DNA from: Desulfocapsaceae bacterium | GTDB lineage: Bacteria > Desulfobacterota > Desulfobulbia > Desulfobulbales > Desulfocapsaceae | Reading direction: 5' to 3' | DNA: 64,000 nucleotides | Assembly (NCBI GenBank): GCA_031292275.1 | Contig: JARLHL010000039.1 | Coordinates: 16,944 to 80,943 of the forward strand | Shown: positions 18,949-27,175 of the stretch, piece after piece | How positions within the stretch are numbered: position 1 is the stretch's first letter | Layout of the letters: every line of letters starts with the position of its first letter | Notes under the pieces: generated by a model | Told to the model about the DNA's origin: nothing | The model's database searches: none | Seen by the model: only the letters and a program-made list of their open reading frames with translations | Position numbers and translations under genes: made by a program

Positions 18949-18984
18949 GAAAAAGGAGGGCTGCCGTGATCTCCATGCACGGCA
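18949..18984 (-). terminator. Probable terminator after gltA
   Basis: On the minus strand TGCCGTG pairs with CACGGCA around a nine-base loop 15 bases after the gltA stop, followed by GCCCTCCTTTTT. The T-run is separated from the stem by several bases, so efficiency is uncertain. Confidence 0.5.
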
Positions 18985-18998
18985 CCCGCGGTCTGGGC

Positions 18999-20285
18999 TC
19001 AGCGTTGTTCGATGGGAACGAAGGGGCGTTCCGTATAGCCGGTGTAGATCTGTCGCGGCCGGGATATGCGCTGATCATGCTGCAGCAGTTCCTTCCAGTT
19101 GGAGATCCAGCCAGGCATCCTGCCGATAGCGAACATGACTGTGTACATATTCAAGGGGATACCGATGGCCCGGAGCAGGATACCGCTATAGAAGTCCACA
19201 TTGGGATAGAGATGCCGGCTGAGGAAATAGTCGTCATTGAGGATGGCCGCCTCAAGCTCGAGGGCGATTTCCAGCAGGGAATCGTCGAGATTCAATTCGT
19301 GCAGGACCTCATGGACCTGTTTTTTCAGGATGATGGAACGGGGATCGAAGTTCTTGTAAACCCGGTGGCCGAAGCCCATCAGCCTGAAGCCGCTGTTTTT
19401 ATCCTTGGCCTTCTCGATATAGTAGGTGAGGGGACGGCCCGAGGCCTTAATATCTTCAAGCATTTTTATGACGCCGGCGTTGGCCCCTCCGTGCAGGGGG
19501 CCCCAGAGCGCGCAGACCCCGGCGGCTACGGAGCTGAAGAGGTTGGCCCTGGAACTGCCGACGACTCGGACCGTTGAGGTGGAGCAGTTCTGTTCGTGAT
19601 CTGCGTGCAGCACAAAAAAGAGATTCATTGCCCTTTCCACCACCGGACTGGCGATGTACTCCTTATACGGCTCCGAGAACATCATATGGAGGAAATTGGA
19701 GCAGTAGCTCAGGTGTGGATTCGGATGATTGAAGGGCTTGCCGGTGGCCATCCGGTAGGCGAAGGCGCTGATGGTCCGGACCTTGGACAGCAGCAGAGCC
19801 GCCGTTTTATCAAATTCCGGGCCTTCGGAGTGGACCTCGAGGACCTCGGGATGGAAACAGGCTACCAGATTAAGCATGGCCGAAAGGATGGCCATGGGCG
19901 GTGCATCTTTGGGGAATCCGGAAAAATGATGTTCCAGATTGGTGTGCAGGGCCGCGTGTTCGTTCAGGGCGGCCGAAAAGACCTTCCGTTCACTCTCCTG
20001 GGGCAACTCTCCATAGAGGATCAGATAGGCGATCTCGACAAAAGTCGCCTGTTCAGCCACCTGCTCAATGGGATAGCCGCGATAGCGGAGGATGCCGTTG
20101 GTCCCGTCCACATAGGTGATTGAAGAGTAGCAGGAACCGGTATTGCCGTAACCGGGATCCATGGTTATATATCCTGACTTTGATCGCAATTCCTGGATAT
20201 CGATGCATTTTTCGTTTTCAGTTCCGGTAAATACGTCAAGATCGTAATGCTTATCGCCTATCTGCAGTGTTGCCTTCTCGCTCAT
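18999..20285 (-). CDS. gltA: Citrate synthase (Si type)
   Basis: Condenses acetyl-CoA and oxaloacetate to citrate. The 428-residue product has the type II N-terminal domain (GDKHYDLDVFTGTENEKCID) of the NADH-sensitive Gram-negative enzymes. The active-site His motifs are VLHADHEQNCSTSTVRV, WGPLHGGANAGVIKML and MGFGHRVYKNFDPR, with the catalytic Asp in PNVDFYSGI. It is the Si, not the Re, enzyme. The ATG at 20285 has GGAGA five bases upstream; 22 more in-frame codons upstream are not family-like. It is 62 bases downstream of an Fe-S/DUF3786 gene, likely in the same transcript. Confidence 0.95.
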   Translation of the reverse strand: MSEKATLQIGDKHYDLDVFTGTENEKCIDIQELRSKSGYITMDPGYGNTGSCYSSITYVDGTNGILRYRGYPIEQVAEQATFVEIAYLILYGELPQESERKVFSAALNEHAALHTNLEHHFSGFPKDAPPMAILSAMLNLVACFHPEVLEVHSEGPEFDKTAALLLSKVRTISAFAYRMATGKPFNHPNPHLSYCSNFLHMMFSEPYKEYIASPVVERAMNLFFVLHADHEQNCSTSTVRVVGSSRANLFSSVAAGVCALWGPLHGGANAGVIKMLEDIKASGRPLTYYIEKAKDKNSGFRLMGFGHRVYKNFDPRSIILKKQVHEVLHELNLDDSLLEIALELEAAILNDDYFLSRHLYPNVDFYSGILLRAIGIPLNMYTVMFAIGRMPGWISNWKELLQHDQRISRPRQIYTGYTERPFVPIEQR

Positions 20286-20347
20286 GGTCTCTCCGTTCGG
20301 TTCTAAAGGTTTATCGCAACCGGTTTTGCTGCTGCCTGCAAGGCGTT

Positions 20348-21142
20348 TCAACTGTGCCGTAGCGCGATCCTCTGCAGCATTCGGACAAATCCGGTCGTCA
20401 GTGAGTTTAGTGAATCTGTATCAAGGTTGTCAGCCGCGGTCATATCAAAAAAAAGTTTCAGGTCCGAATCCAGGTCCGTCTCTGCTTTCCAGTAGCAGAT
20501 CAGCATCGGCAGTCTGGGCAGAGGCCAGAGGACTATGGAAATATCCGAATCGGAGTGATTTTCGATCTGTCGGCCACTGAAGAGATGGATGATATCTGCA
20601 AACAGATCGGTATAGGTGTCGGCCAGCTTCTTGAGCGGCTTTTCACACCGCTGGGTAAAGATGCCGGCGCCTTCCCGTCCGTCCGGCAGTTCGCGAAAGG
20701 AGACCCAGTTCCCGGATACCTCCTTCTTTGCCCCTTTAAGGATGTATTTATAGGCCGGTACGGCGATCCAGGGATTGACATGGATCTCGGTGGAGATGAC
20801 GCCCCGGGTATCAACGCTGAAATTCTTCCCCAGGACCTTCAGCGTCAATTTGCCGTCGGCGAAGTCCTCACCGATCAGCCGGGCCCTCTCGGCAAGATCG
20901 ATGTCCTGGATCTCCTTCTGCAACTGCCCCATGAGCCCATCGATAATCTGATCGAAGGGGGCTGTGGCCAGAGTGTTCCCCCCGAGACGGCGGATCAGTT
21001 CGGGAGGGAGATTAGGGCATTGGCTCAGCTGTTTCTGGCCGGTAAAGACGCTCCCGGCAAAGGCGAGACAGGAGGGGAGAAAACACTTCCTGCAATTGGA
21101 CTTATCAAGGAGAGTGTATATCTCCATTGCGTTTTTAAACAT
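20348..21142 (-). CDS. Fe-S cluster domain / DUF3786 protein
   Basis: Protein of 264 residues with a single N-terminal iron-sulfur motif: Cys17, Cys20, Cys25 and Cys42 (CX2CX4CX16C) in the arrangement of the 4Fe-4S domain found in the RnfB and acetyl-CoA synthase gamma families. The rest resembles DUF3786 (GNWVSFRELPDGREGAGIF, then SDISIVLWPLPRLPMLICYW). Such proteins occur in anaerobic deltaproteobacteria and archaea; no reaction is established. No membrane helix or signal peptide is visible. It precedes gltA by 62 bases in the same direction, so it may act in central carbon or redox metabolism, but this is only context. Start chosen at the ATG with AGGGA upstream; a second ATG lies five codons later. 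Confidence 0.75.
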   Translation of the reverse strand: MFKNAMEIYTLLDKSNCRKCFLPSCLAFAGSVFTGQKQLSQCPNLPPELIRRLGGNTLATAPFDQIIDGLMGQLQKEIQDIDLAERARLIGEDFADGKLTLKVLGKNFSVDTRGVISTEIHVNPWIAVPAYKYILKGAKKEVSGNWVSFRELPDGREGAGIFTQRCEKPLKKLADTYTDLFADIIHLFSGRQIENHSDSDISIVLWPLPRLPMLICYWKAETDLDSDLKLFFDMTAADNLDTDSLNSLTTGFVRMLQRIALRHS

Positions 21143-21213
21143 GGTGCCATTCCCTGTTGTGCCGGTCGGTTGGCCTTGAACGGACGATTCTCTTTATCAT
21201 TATGGAGGATACA

Positions 21214-21279
21214 ATGAAGATATCTGTAAAAGCTAGGACCAATTCCGTCAATACGTTTTTTCTGGAAGGGCCCTGTTGA
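21214..21279 (+). CDS. Possible 21-residue peptide ORF
   Basis: ATG with an excellent ribosome site (GGAGG, five bases upstream) opens a frame of only 21 codons, MKISVKARTNSVNTFFLEGP plus Cys. A candidate promoter (TTGAAC at 21176, 16-base spacer, CATTAT at 21198) lies just upstream. It could be a leader peptide for the SpmA-SpmB gene or a gene remnant. The first residues recall DUF167 proteins, but no continuation in another frame supports that. Weak call. The rest of 21280-21596 holds no convincing gene. Confidence 0.22.
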   Translation: MKISVKARTNSVNTFFLEGPC

Positions 21280-21596
21280 AATGGTTAGGAATCATGTCTG
21301 CTGCTGGGGCCGGAAGAGGTCTTGCCGGACGCCTCTTTGCAAGGAGGTTATCCCTCTCCGATGGGGTCTGCCTGCCCTTTCGGCCGTCCCGGAAGGAGGC
21401 GGAGGACAAAAATCTCTTTGCGTGCGCTACGGGCAGGCCCGGAAAAGCGGGATGGCGGCCGGTTGGAGGCCGGATTTCAGGAGAATATACCTCCTGGCAG
21501 GGACTGCAGATTGCTTTCCCCCAATCAACGGGGTATTCTGCAATCTCTAATAGGTGAGAAGGTTGAATCGTTTCAACGATTTTTGGGTTCTTATTG

Positions 21597-22832
21597 ATGC
21601 TGAATGCCATCTGGGTCGGTTTTTTTCTGATTGCCTTCCTTTCCGCCCTCTACCAGTTTCTGGTCAATGGGCAGCAGGATATCTTTGCCCTTCTGGTCAG
21701 GGCGGGCCTCGATAATGCCAGAACAGCCTTTGAGATTGGCCTGGGATTGACCGGGGTCATGTGTCTGTGGCTGGGGATAATGCGTATCGGTGAGGAGGCC
21801 GGCTTTCTCCGGATATTGGCCCGGTGTCTCTCCCCTCTGTTTGCAAGGATCTTCCCTGATGTGCCGCAGGGGCATCCGGCTTTAGCCTCCATCACCATGA
21901 ATATGGCCGCCAATATGATGGGGCTTGATAATGCGGCTACACCCATGGGCATCAAGGCCATGCAGGAGCTGCAGGACTTGAACACCGACAAGGGCCGGGC
22001 GAGCAACGCCCAGGTCATGTTTCTGGTGCTCAACGCCTCGTCAATGACCCTGCTGCCGGTGACCATCTTCACCTACCGGGCCCAGATGGGGGCCGTCAAT
22101 CCCACCGATGTGTTCGTCCCGATCCTGATCGCCACCTACTGCTCGACACTTGCCGGTTTCATCCTTGTGTCGTTAACGCAGCATATCCGGCTTGATCGGG
22201 TGGTGCTGTCCTGGATGGGCGGCTTGACGGCGGCAGTGGGGGGACTGACCCTGTGGCTCATGCGCCTTCCTCCCCAGGAGTTGGCCCAACAGTCGTCACT
22301 GGTCGGCAATCTGATCCTGATCGGCCTGATTGTCACCTTCCTTGTGGGGGCCATGATCAGGAGAGTCAATGCCTACGAGGCCTTCATCGACGGGGCGAAA
22401 AACGGATTCCAGACCGCCGTCACCATTATTCCGTATCTGGTGGCGATGCTGGTGGCCATCGGGATGCTGCGGGCCAGCGGCGCCCTGGATGTGGTCATGG
22501 ACCTAGTGCGCTGGGGGGTAAGGGGGGTGGGCATGGACCCTGCCTGGGTGAACGGTCTGCCCACCATGCTGATAAAGCCGCTCTCCGGCAGCGGCGCCAG
22601 GGCCATGATGGTGGAGACCATGAAGACCTTCGGCCCTGACAGCTTTGCAGGGCATCTGGCCTCCATTGTACAAGGCAGCACTGAGACCACCTTTTACGTG
22701 CTGAGTGTCTATTGCGGTTCCGTTGGGATCAAACGTATGCGCTATGCGGTGGCCGGTGGACTTGTTGCCGATCTGGCGGGGATGGTTGCGGCGGTGCTCA
22801 CTGCCTATATGTTCTTTGGCAGGGGGAGCTGA
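21597..22832 (+). CDS. Fused SpmA-SpmB nucleoside-recognition (gate) membrane protein
   Basis: Integral membrane protein of 411 residues made of two Gate domains. The N-terminal half matches SpmA (FEIGLGLTGVMCLWLGIMRI, then TMNMAANMMGLDNAATPMGI) and the C-terminal half matches SpmB (DGAKNGFQTAVTIIPYLVAM, GSGARAMMVETMKTFGPDS, then STETTFYVLSVYCGSVGIK). In Bacillus these are two proteins needed for spore core dehydration; fused or paired copies are common in non-sporulating Gram-negatives, where the role is unknown, perhaps transport. About ten hydrophobic segments are visible. Start is the ATG directly after an in-frame TTG. No operon partner is evident. Confidence 0.85.
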   Translation: MLNAIWVGFFLIAFLSALYQFLVNGQQDIFALLVRAGLDNARTAFEIGLGLTGVMCLWLGIMRIGEEAGFLRILARCLSPLFARIFPDVPQGHPALASITMNMAANMMGLDNAATPMGIKAMQELQDLNTDKGRASNAQVMFLVLNASSMTLLPVTIFTYRAQMGAVNPTDVFVPILIATYCSTLAGFILVSLTQHIRLDRVVLSWMGGLTAAVGGLTLWLMRLPPQELAQQSSLVGNLILIGLIVTFLVGAMIRRVNAYEAFIDGAKNGFQTAVTIIPYLVAMLVAIGMLRASGALDVVMDLVRWGVRGVGMDPAWVNGLPTMLIKPLSGSGARAMMVETMKTFGPDSFAGHLASIVQGSTETTFYVLSVYCGSVGIKRMRYAVAGGLVADLAGMVAAVLTAYMFFGRGS

Positions 22833-23273
22833 TGCCGGTTTGGTGACAGGCGTCTCGGCTGGACGGTATTTCTTCACGGCATTCTGGTCCGCCTCCGTCA
22901 CGTTTCAATCTCATTTTTCCTTTCCCTCCCCTTTCAGGGGAGAGGAGTGTGCCGGCGTTTTTTCTGAGGTGTGTTTAAAGCATTGAAAACAGAGTTTAAC
23001 TCTGCTAGTCTGCATAGATGGGATGGAATTGGACTCCACGTGGATGCCGTTCATTCCTGTCCTGTGACGATGGTTGCCTTGCTTGAATGGACTTTCCGAC
23101 GGATAGCTTCCTGCCTCCGGCAAGCCTCCCCTCATTTCCCCAGGCAGCCTGCAGCTTCTCCCCTTACATTGTTTCGGTATTTCCGGGGGCGATAATGAGA
23201 AGGTCGTCTGGGAATACGCCTTTGGGCGTACGTGCTGAACGATAATAAACATATTGCCACGGAGATCAGAGTG
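22833..23273. other. Intergenic region without a recognisable gene
   Basis: No coding region stands out. A short perfect hairpin (CTCCCCT/AGGGGAG around TTC, 22926-22942) lies 94 bases after the SpmA-SpmB gene, without a T-run. An in-frame GTG at 23232 could extend the next gene by 14 codons. Confidence 0.4.
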
Positions 23274-24323
23274 ATGATCGTTGTACCTAAAGAGACACCG
23301 ATAATTGAAGGACTGAACAGCTATTATCTGAATATTGAAAAACTTTTCGCCTATTACCAAAGTATCCTCGATGGGGGATGCGCTTTTTTCCAGTTGCCGG
23401 CAGCCCAGGGGGTTATTTTTTTCAATGCCTCTTCCCTGCTGGAGGGGACGCTCAGGGAAAAGACCTCCTTCCGCATGGGACAGGAGGCGGTCGAAGGCAT
23501 TATTGATGCGACGAAGTCAAAAAATGTACTGATTTCTATTTATAAGGTGCCTGCAGAAAAAATTCCCTTCTGGACCTCGGTTGCCAATGCCGAGGATCTC
23601 TTTAAGGACCTCTCTACGGAATTTACCGATCTTGAGGGCCTTGTCCGCAAGATGATCTCCGATCATCTGACCGGTTATATTGAGGTGGCCTTTAACGACG
23701 GTGAGATGGCAGTCCTGTTTTTGCGGAACGATCAGATGGTCGGTATGATGTCCAGTGCGGGCGGGTGGCGGCTGCTCAAGACGGATAAGCTGCCGTTAGA
23801 ACTCATTGAGAAGTCACGTAAAACCGGGGCAGTTTTGAATGTGCGACGTATTGCTCCGGAGAAGTCGGTCATGGTTGGTCCCCCGCTAGAAACGGAAATG
23901 CCGGCCCGTGAGGGCGGGATTCCTGCCTTTTCACAGCCAGGGGCTGCTGTCAGTGCGCCTCAAGCCGGTCAGCCGATCTTGAAGATCAGAGAGATGCTTC
24001 AGTATCTGCTGCTCATCTATGATAAGTACATCTCCGGCAATCGGAAAATTCAAGGTGATTTCCAGACCATCCTGAAACGGAAATTTATTGAAAGAGTGGA
24101 TAAATACGACTTCCTCGATCCCTTTGCGGCCGACTTCAGATATGCAAAGGGTGTGATGGAATATACCGGACCGGTGGATGATGTCCGTCTGGCTACCGCT
24201 CTGCTCGAATGCCTGCAGGAGATAGCGGCTGAAAATGATATGCGGGCCTGGCTGGATAAGTCGATGTGGCCGTTCAAAGAAAAATATTCTTCTGAAATTG
24301 ACTACTTAAACGTCAAGATTTGA
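23274..24323 (+). CDS. Protein of unknown function
   Basis: Soluble 349-residue protein that I do not recognise. The N-terminal 90 residues (MIVVPKETPIIEGLNSYYLN onward) look like a compact alpha/beta domain. Residues about 135-165 (LTGYIEVAFNDGEMAVLFLR, then NDQMVGMMSS) resemble the beta-strand core of DUF4388/PATAN-like regulatory domains. A Pro/Ala-rich linker follows (PAFSQPGAAVSAPQAGQP) and then a helical C-terminal domain of about 110 residues. No signal peptide or membrane helix. I chose the ATG at 23274, with GGAG nine bases upstream; GTG at 23271 or 23232 are alternatives. The layout suggests a regulatory or scaffold protein; that is an inference. Confidence 0.7.
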   Translation: MIVVPKETPIIEGLNSYYLNIEKLFAYYQSILDGGCAFFQLPAAQGVIFFNASSLLEGTLREKTSFRMGQEAVEGIIDATKSKNVLISIYKVPAEKIPFWTSVANAEDLFKDLSTEFTDLEGLVRKMISDHLTGYIEVAFNDGEMAVLFLRNDQMVGMMSSAGGWRLLKTDKLPLELIEKSRKTGAVLNVRRIAPEKSVMVGPPLETEMPAREGGIPAFSQPGAAVSAPQAGQPILKIREMLQYLLLIYDKYISGNRKIQGDFQTILKRKFIERVDKYDFLDPFAADFRYAKGVMEYTGPVDDVRLATALLECLQEIAAENDMRAWLDKSMWPFKEKYSSEIDYLNVKI

Positions 24324-24447
24324 ATCTTTGCAGGAGCCGTAAGAGAACGGGGCGAGTCCTGACGACAGCATGATGCGGCGGGAAGGTCAGGGGAATCCGG
24401 GGACACCGGATGGGTGCATGAATGATGAATATTACCAGGGATCATGA

Positions 24448-25056
24448 ATGAAGAGGAAAGAGCAGCCCGGCAGTGTCTCCGGCAAGGTCGACTGGAAGCC
24501 GGGAACCATGATTTATCCCCTGCCGGCCGTGATGGTCAGCACCGGAGCCACGCCGGAAGAGTATAACATCATCACCATCGCCTGGACGGGTACCATCTGT
24601 TCCGATCCCCCCATGTGCTATATCTCGGTCAGGCCCGGCAGACATTCCTATGACATCCTGCAGCGGACCGGCGAGTTTGTCATAAACCTCACCACCCGCC
24701 AGCTTTCCTTTGCCACGGACTGGTGCGGCGTGCGCTCGGGACGGGACCACAACAAGTTCGCCGAGATGCATCTGACTCCGGGGAAGGCCACCAAGGTAAA
24801 GGCCCCGATAATTGAGGAGTCGCCGCTGAATATCGAATGCCGGATTACCGAGATAAAGCCCCTGGGGACCCACGACATGTTCATAGCCGAGGTGGTCAAT
24901 GTGAAGGCTGACCGGGCGCTTATCAATGCCAGGACCGGGGCCTTTTCCCTGGAGAAGGCGGACCCCCTGGCCTTTGCCCACGGCAATTATTTCGTGCTTG
25001 GAAAAAAAATCGGTAAATTTGGGTTTTCCGTCGAAAAAAAACGTCGGAGAAAATAA
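24448..25056 (+). CDS. Flavin reductase family protein
   Basis: FMN-binding split-barrel protein of 202 residues. PLPAVMVSTGATPEEYNIIT and WTGTICSDPPMCYISVRPGR are the flavin reductase-like (PF01613) hallmarks, and VINLTTRQLSFATDWCGVRS follows. Members reduce flavins with NAD(P)H or bind FMN in anaerobes; this anaerobe-type form carries several Cys. The lysine-rich tail (VEKKRRRK) is unusual but short. AGGGA precedes the ATG. It is convergent with the beta-oxidation operon and may be a single-gene unit. Confidence 0.85.
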   Translation: MKRKEQPGSVSGKVDWKPGTMIYPLPAVMVSTGATPEEYNIITIAWTGTICSDPPMCYISVRPGRHSYDILQRTGEFVINLTTRQLSFATDWCGVRSGRDHNKFAEMHLTPGKATKVKAPIIEESPLNIECRITEIKPLGTHDMFIAEVVNVKADRALINARTGAFSLEKADPLAFAHGNYFVLGKKIGKFGFSVEKKRRRK

Positions 25057-25057
25057 T

Positions 25058-25096
25058 CGGAGAGACCGGCGCCGGCATCAAACGCCCGCCTCTCCG
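25058..25096. other. Inverted repeat between convergent genes
   Basis: CGGAGAG (25058-25064) pairs with CTCTCCG (25090-25096), with GGCG/CGCC able to pair inside. It sits between the flavin reductase and acyl-CoA dehydrogenase genes and may end transcription from either side, though no T-run is present. Confidence 0.35.
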
Positions 25097-25131
25097 TCCC
25101 GGATACAGCCAAGGGAAGTGCCCGATTTTGT

Positions 25132-26295
25132 TCAGTGCCCCTCGAAGGAGCGCAGGATCTCGCGAGATATGATCAGACGCTGGATCTCGCTGGTCCCCTC
25201 GTAGATAGAGGTGATGCGGGCATCCCTGGACAGCCGTTCGATGGGATAGTCCCGGGTATAGCCATAACCGCCCAGGATCTGCATCGCCTCGTAACAGGCC
25301 ATGTTGGCGGATTCCGTGGCAAAGACCTTGGCCATGGAGGCCTCTTTGGAAAAGGGGCGTCCCTGTTCCTTTCTGAAAGCGGCATTCATCAGCAGGAGGC
25401 GGGCGGCCTCAAGTCGAGTGTACATGTCGGCTATCTTCCACTGTATTGCTTCGAATTCACAGATTTTTTTGCCGAACTGGGAACGATCGAGAGCATACCT
25501 CGTCGCATGGTCCATGGCGGCCAAGCCCAGGCCCAGACCCAGAGAACCGATGCCGATCCTGCCTCCGGCCAGCTCGCCCACGGCAACCCGGAATCCTTCA
25601 TTCAGTCTTCCCATCAATGCATCGCCGGGGATCCGGCAGTCCTGAAAGAGGACCTCGTTGGTGGAAGATGCGTGCTGCCCCATCTTCTCTTCCCTCTTGC
25701 CGATGACCAGGCCCGGCGTTCCGGCCTCGACCAGAAAGGTACTTATGCCCTTGCCCTTGGCCGCCTTGGTATCCGTTACCGCCCAGACCACGAAGATTCC
25801 CGAATAGGGGGCGCTGGTGATGAAGATCTTTGAGCCGTTCAGTACCCAGGTGTCGCCGTCGGATCTGGCCGTAGTCAACATTCCGGCCGGATCCGACCCG
25901 GCTCCGGGTTCGGTGAGGGCAAAGGCCCCGGCGGCAAACTCGCCGCTGCAGATCTTCGGGATGTACCGCTGCTTCTGCTCTTCGGTGCCCAGGGCCTGGA
26001 TAACCTCGCCCACCATGTTGTTCACCGACACGGTGACGGCGGTTGAGGCACAGGCCCGGGCGATTTCCGTCATGGCCACGCTGAAGGCGACCACCCCTGC
26101 CTCGGATCCGCCATACTCGTCCTTGATATTCAGGCCCATGAAACCCAGTTCGGCCAGTTTTTTCAAATTGGTGAAGAAGATCCCGTTGTCCTGGCCCTGA
26201 TCCAGCGCTGCGGCCACTGGGGCGAGTTCAGCTGTGGAAAATTCCCTGGCCGTATCCTGGATGAGCTTCTGCTCTTCGTTCAAATCAAGATTCAT
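25132..26295 (-). CDS. Acyl-CoA dehydrogenase
   Basis: FAD enzyme for the first oxidation of beta-oxidation, acyl-CoA to trans-2-enoyl-CoA, passing electrons to ETF. The 387-residue product is the short-chain/butyryl type. FALTEPGAGSDPAGM and the KIFITSAPYSGIFVV stretch form the FAD/substrate region; SIYEGTSEIQRLIISR holds the catalytic base Glu366. GGYGYTRDYPIERLSRDARI is also conserved. It is the last gene of the operon, 16 bases after the enoyl-CoA hydratase gene. No etfAB is in the window, so the electron acceptor must be encoded elsewhere. Chain length is inferred from the active-site position, not proved. Confidence 0.93.
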   Translation of the reverse strand: MNLDLNEEQKLIQDTAREFSTAELAPVAAALDQGQDNGIFFTNLKKLAELGFMGLNIKDEYGGSEAGVVAFSVAMTEIARACASTAVTVSVNNMVGEVIQALGTEEQKQRYIPKICSGEFAAGAFALTEPGAGSDPAGMLTTARSDGDTWVLNGSKIFITSAPYSGIFVVWAVTDTKAAKGKGISTFLVEAGTPGLVIGKREEKMGQHASSTNEVLFQDCRIPGDALMGRLNEGFRVAVGELAGGRIGIGSLGLGLGLAAMDHATRYALDRSQFGKKICEFEAIQWKIADMYTRLEAARLLLMNAAFRKEQGRPFSKEASMAKVFATESANMACYEAMQILGGYGYTRDYPIERLSRDARITSIYEGTSEIQRLIISREILRSFEGH

Positions 26296-26311
26296 AGTGA
26301 TCCCGTCTCCC

Positions 26312-27109
26312 TTATTTTCCCTGGAATCGCGCCGGGCGTTTTTCCAGGAATGCTGTCATCCCTTCTTTCTGCTCCGGGCTGGCAAAGCAGAGGGCGAAGG
26401 TGTCGGCCTCAAGAACACAGGCCCTGGCCAGATCCATCTCCAATCCGTTGTTGATTGCCTCCTTACTCAATCTGACCGCCACGGGGCCGCGCGCGACGAT
26501 CCTTGCCGCCATCTCGCGGCAGGTCGGGAGCAATTGCTCCTGCGTAACGACCTTATTGACCAGGCCGATCCGGTAAGCCTCCTGGGCATCGATCATATCG
26601 CCGGTGAAGATCAGCTCACAGGCCCTGCCCTTGCCGATCAGTCGCGGCAGACGCTGGGTCCCGGCAAAGCCGGGTATGACGCCAAGATTCACCTCCGGCT
26701 GGCCGAAACGGGCGTTTTCACTAGCCAGCCGGAGGTCGCAGGCGAGGGCCAGCTCGCAGCCGCCTCCCAGGGCAAAGCCGTTGACAGCGGCGATGACCGG
26801 TTTGTTCAGCCCCTCGATGGTGTTCATCAGCTCCTGCCCGAGGCAGGCGAATTCCCTGGCGGCCAGGGGACTCAGCTCCCGCATGAAGGCGATATCGGCG
26901 CCGGCGACAAAGGCCTTGGCCCCGGAACCGGTGAGGATCACAACCCGGACCTCATCGTTGTTCCTGCATTCCCGAAGACAGGTCATGGCCTCAAGCAGGG
27001 TCGCCTTGTTCAGGGCATTGAGGGCCTTGGGGCGGTTGAAGGTGATGGTGGCGATTTTATCTTCTATCGCAAAGAGCAGATTTTCAAGGGTGTTGTCTGA
27101 AAAAGGCAT
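26312..27109 (-). CDS. Enoyl-CoA hydratase (crotonase family)
   Basis: Adds water to trans-2-enoyl-CoA to give 3-hydroxyacyl-CoA. The 265-residue product has the oxyanion-hole segments TGSGAKAFVAGADIAFM and NGFALGGGCELALACDLRLA, with the two catalytic Glu in GGGCELALAC and FGQPEVNLGVIPGFAGTQRL. Both acidic residues are kept, as expected for a true hydratase rather than an isomerase or decarboxylase. GAGAG precedes the ATG. It lies between the DUF6125-like gene and the acyl-CoA dehydrogenase in the beta-oxidation operon. Confidence 0.93.
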   Translation of the reverse strand: MPFSDNTLENLLFAIEDKIATITFNRPKALNALNKATLLEAMTCLRECRNNDEVRVVILTGSGAKAFVAGADIAFMRELSPLAAREFACLGQELMNTIEGLNKPVIAAVNGFALGGGCELALACDLRLASENARFGQPEVNLGVIPGFAGTQRLPRLIGKGRACELIFTGDMIDAQEAYRIGLVNKVVTQEQLLPTCREMAARIVARGPVAVRLSKEAINNGLEMDLARACVLEADTFALCFASPEQKEGMTAFLEKRPARFQGK

Positions 27110-27175
27110 TGATTCTCTCCATTACTGTCTTGGATGTTCGTGGACGGGTGGCATTCCCACTTTGTTCTCAGGGCT

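Noticed and set aside
21280..21596. Riboswitch upstream of the SpmA-SpmB gene
   Set aside because: I looked for the conserved cores of c-di-GMP, TPP and cobalamin riboswitches and did not find them.
22926..22942. CTCCCCT/AGGGGAG hairpin as terminator or REP element
   Set aside because: Seven pairs, a three-base loop and no T-run; no second copy was noticed in the window.
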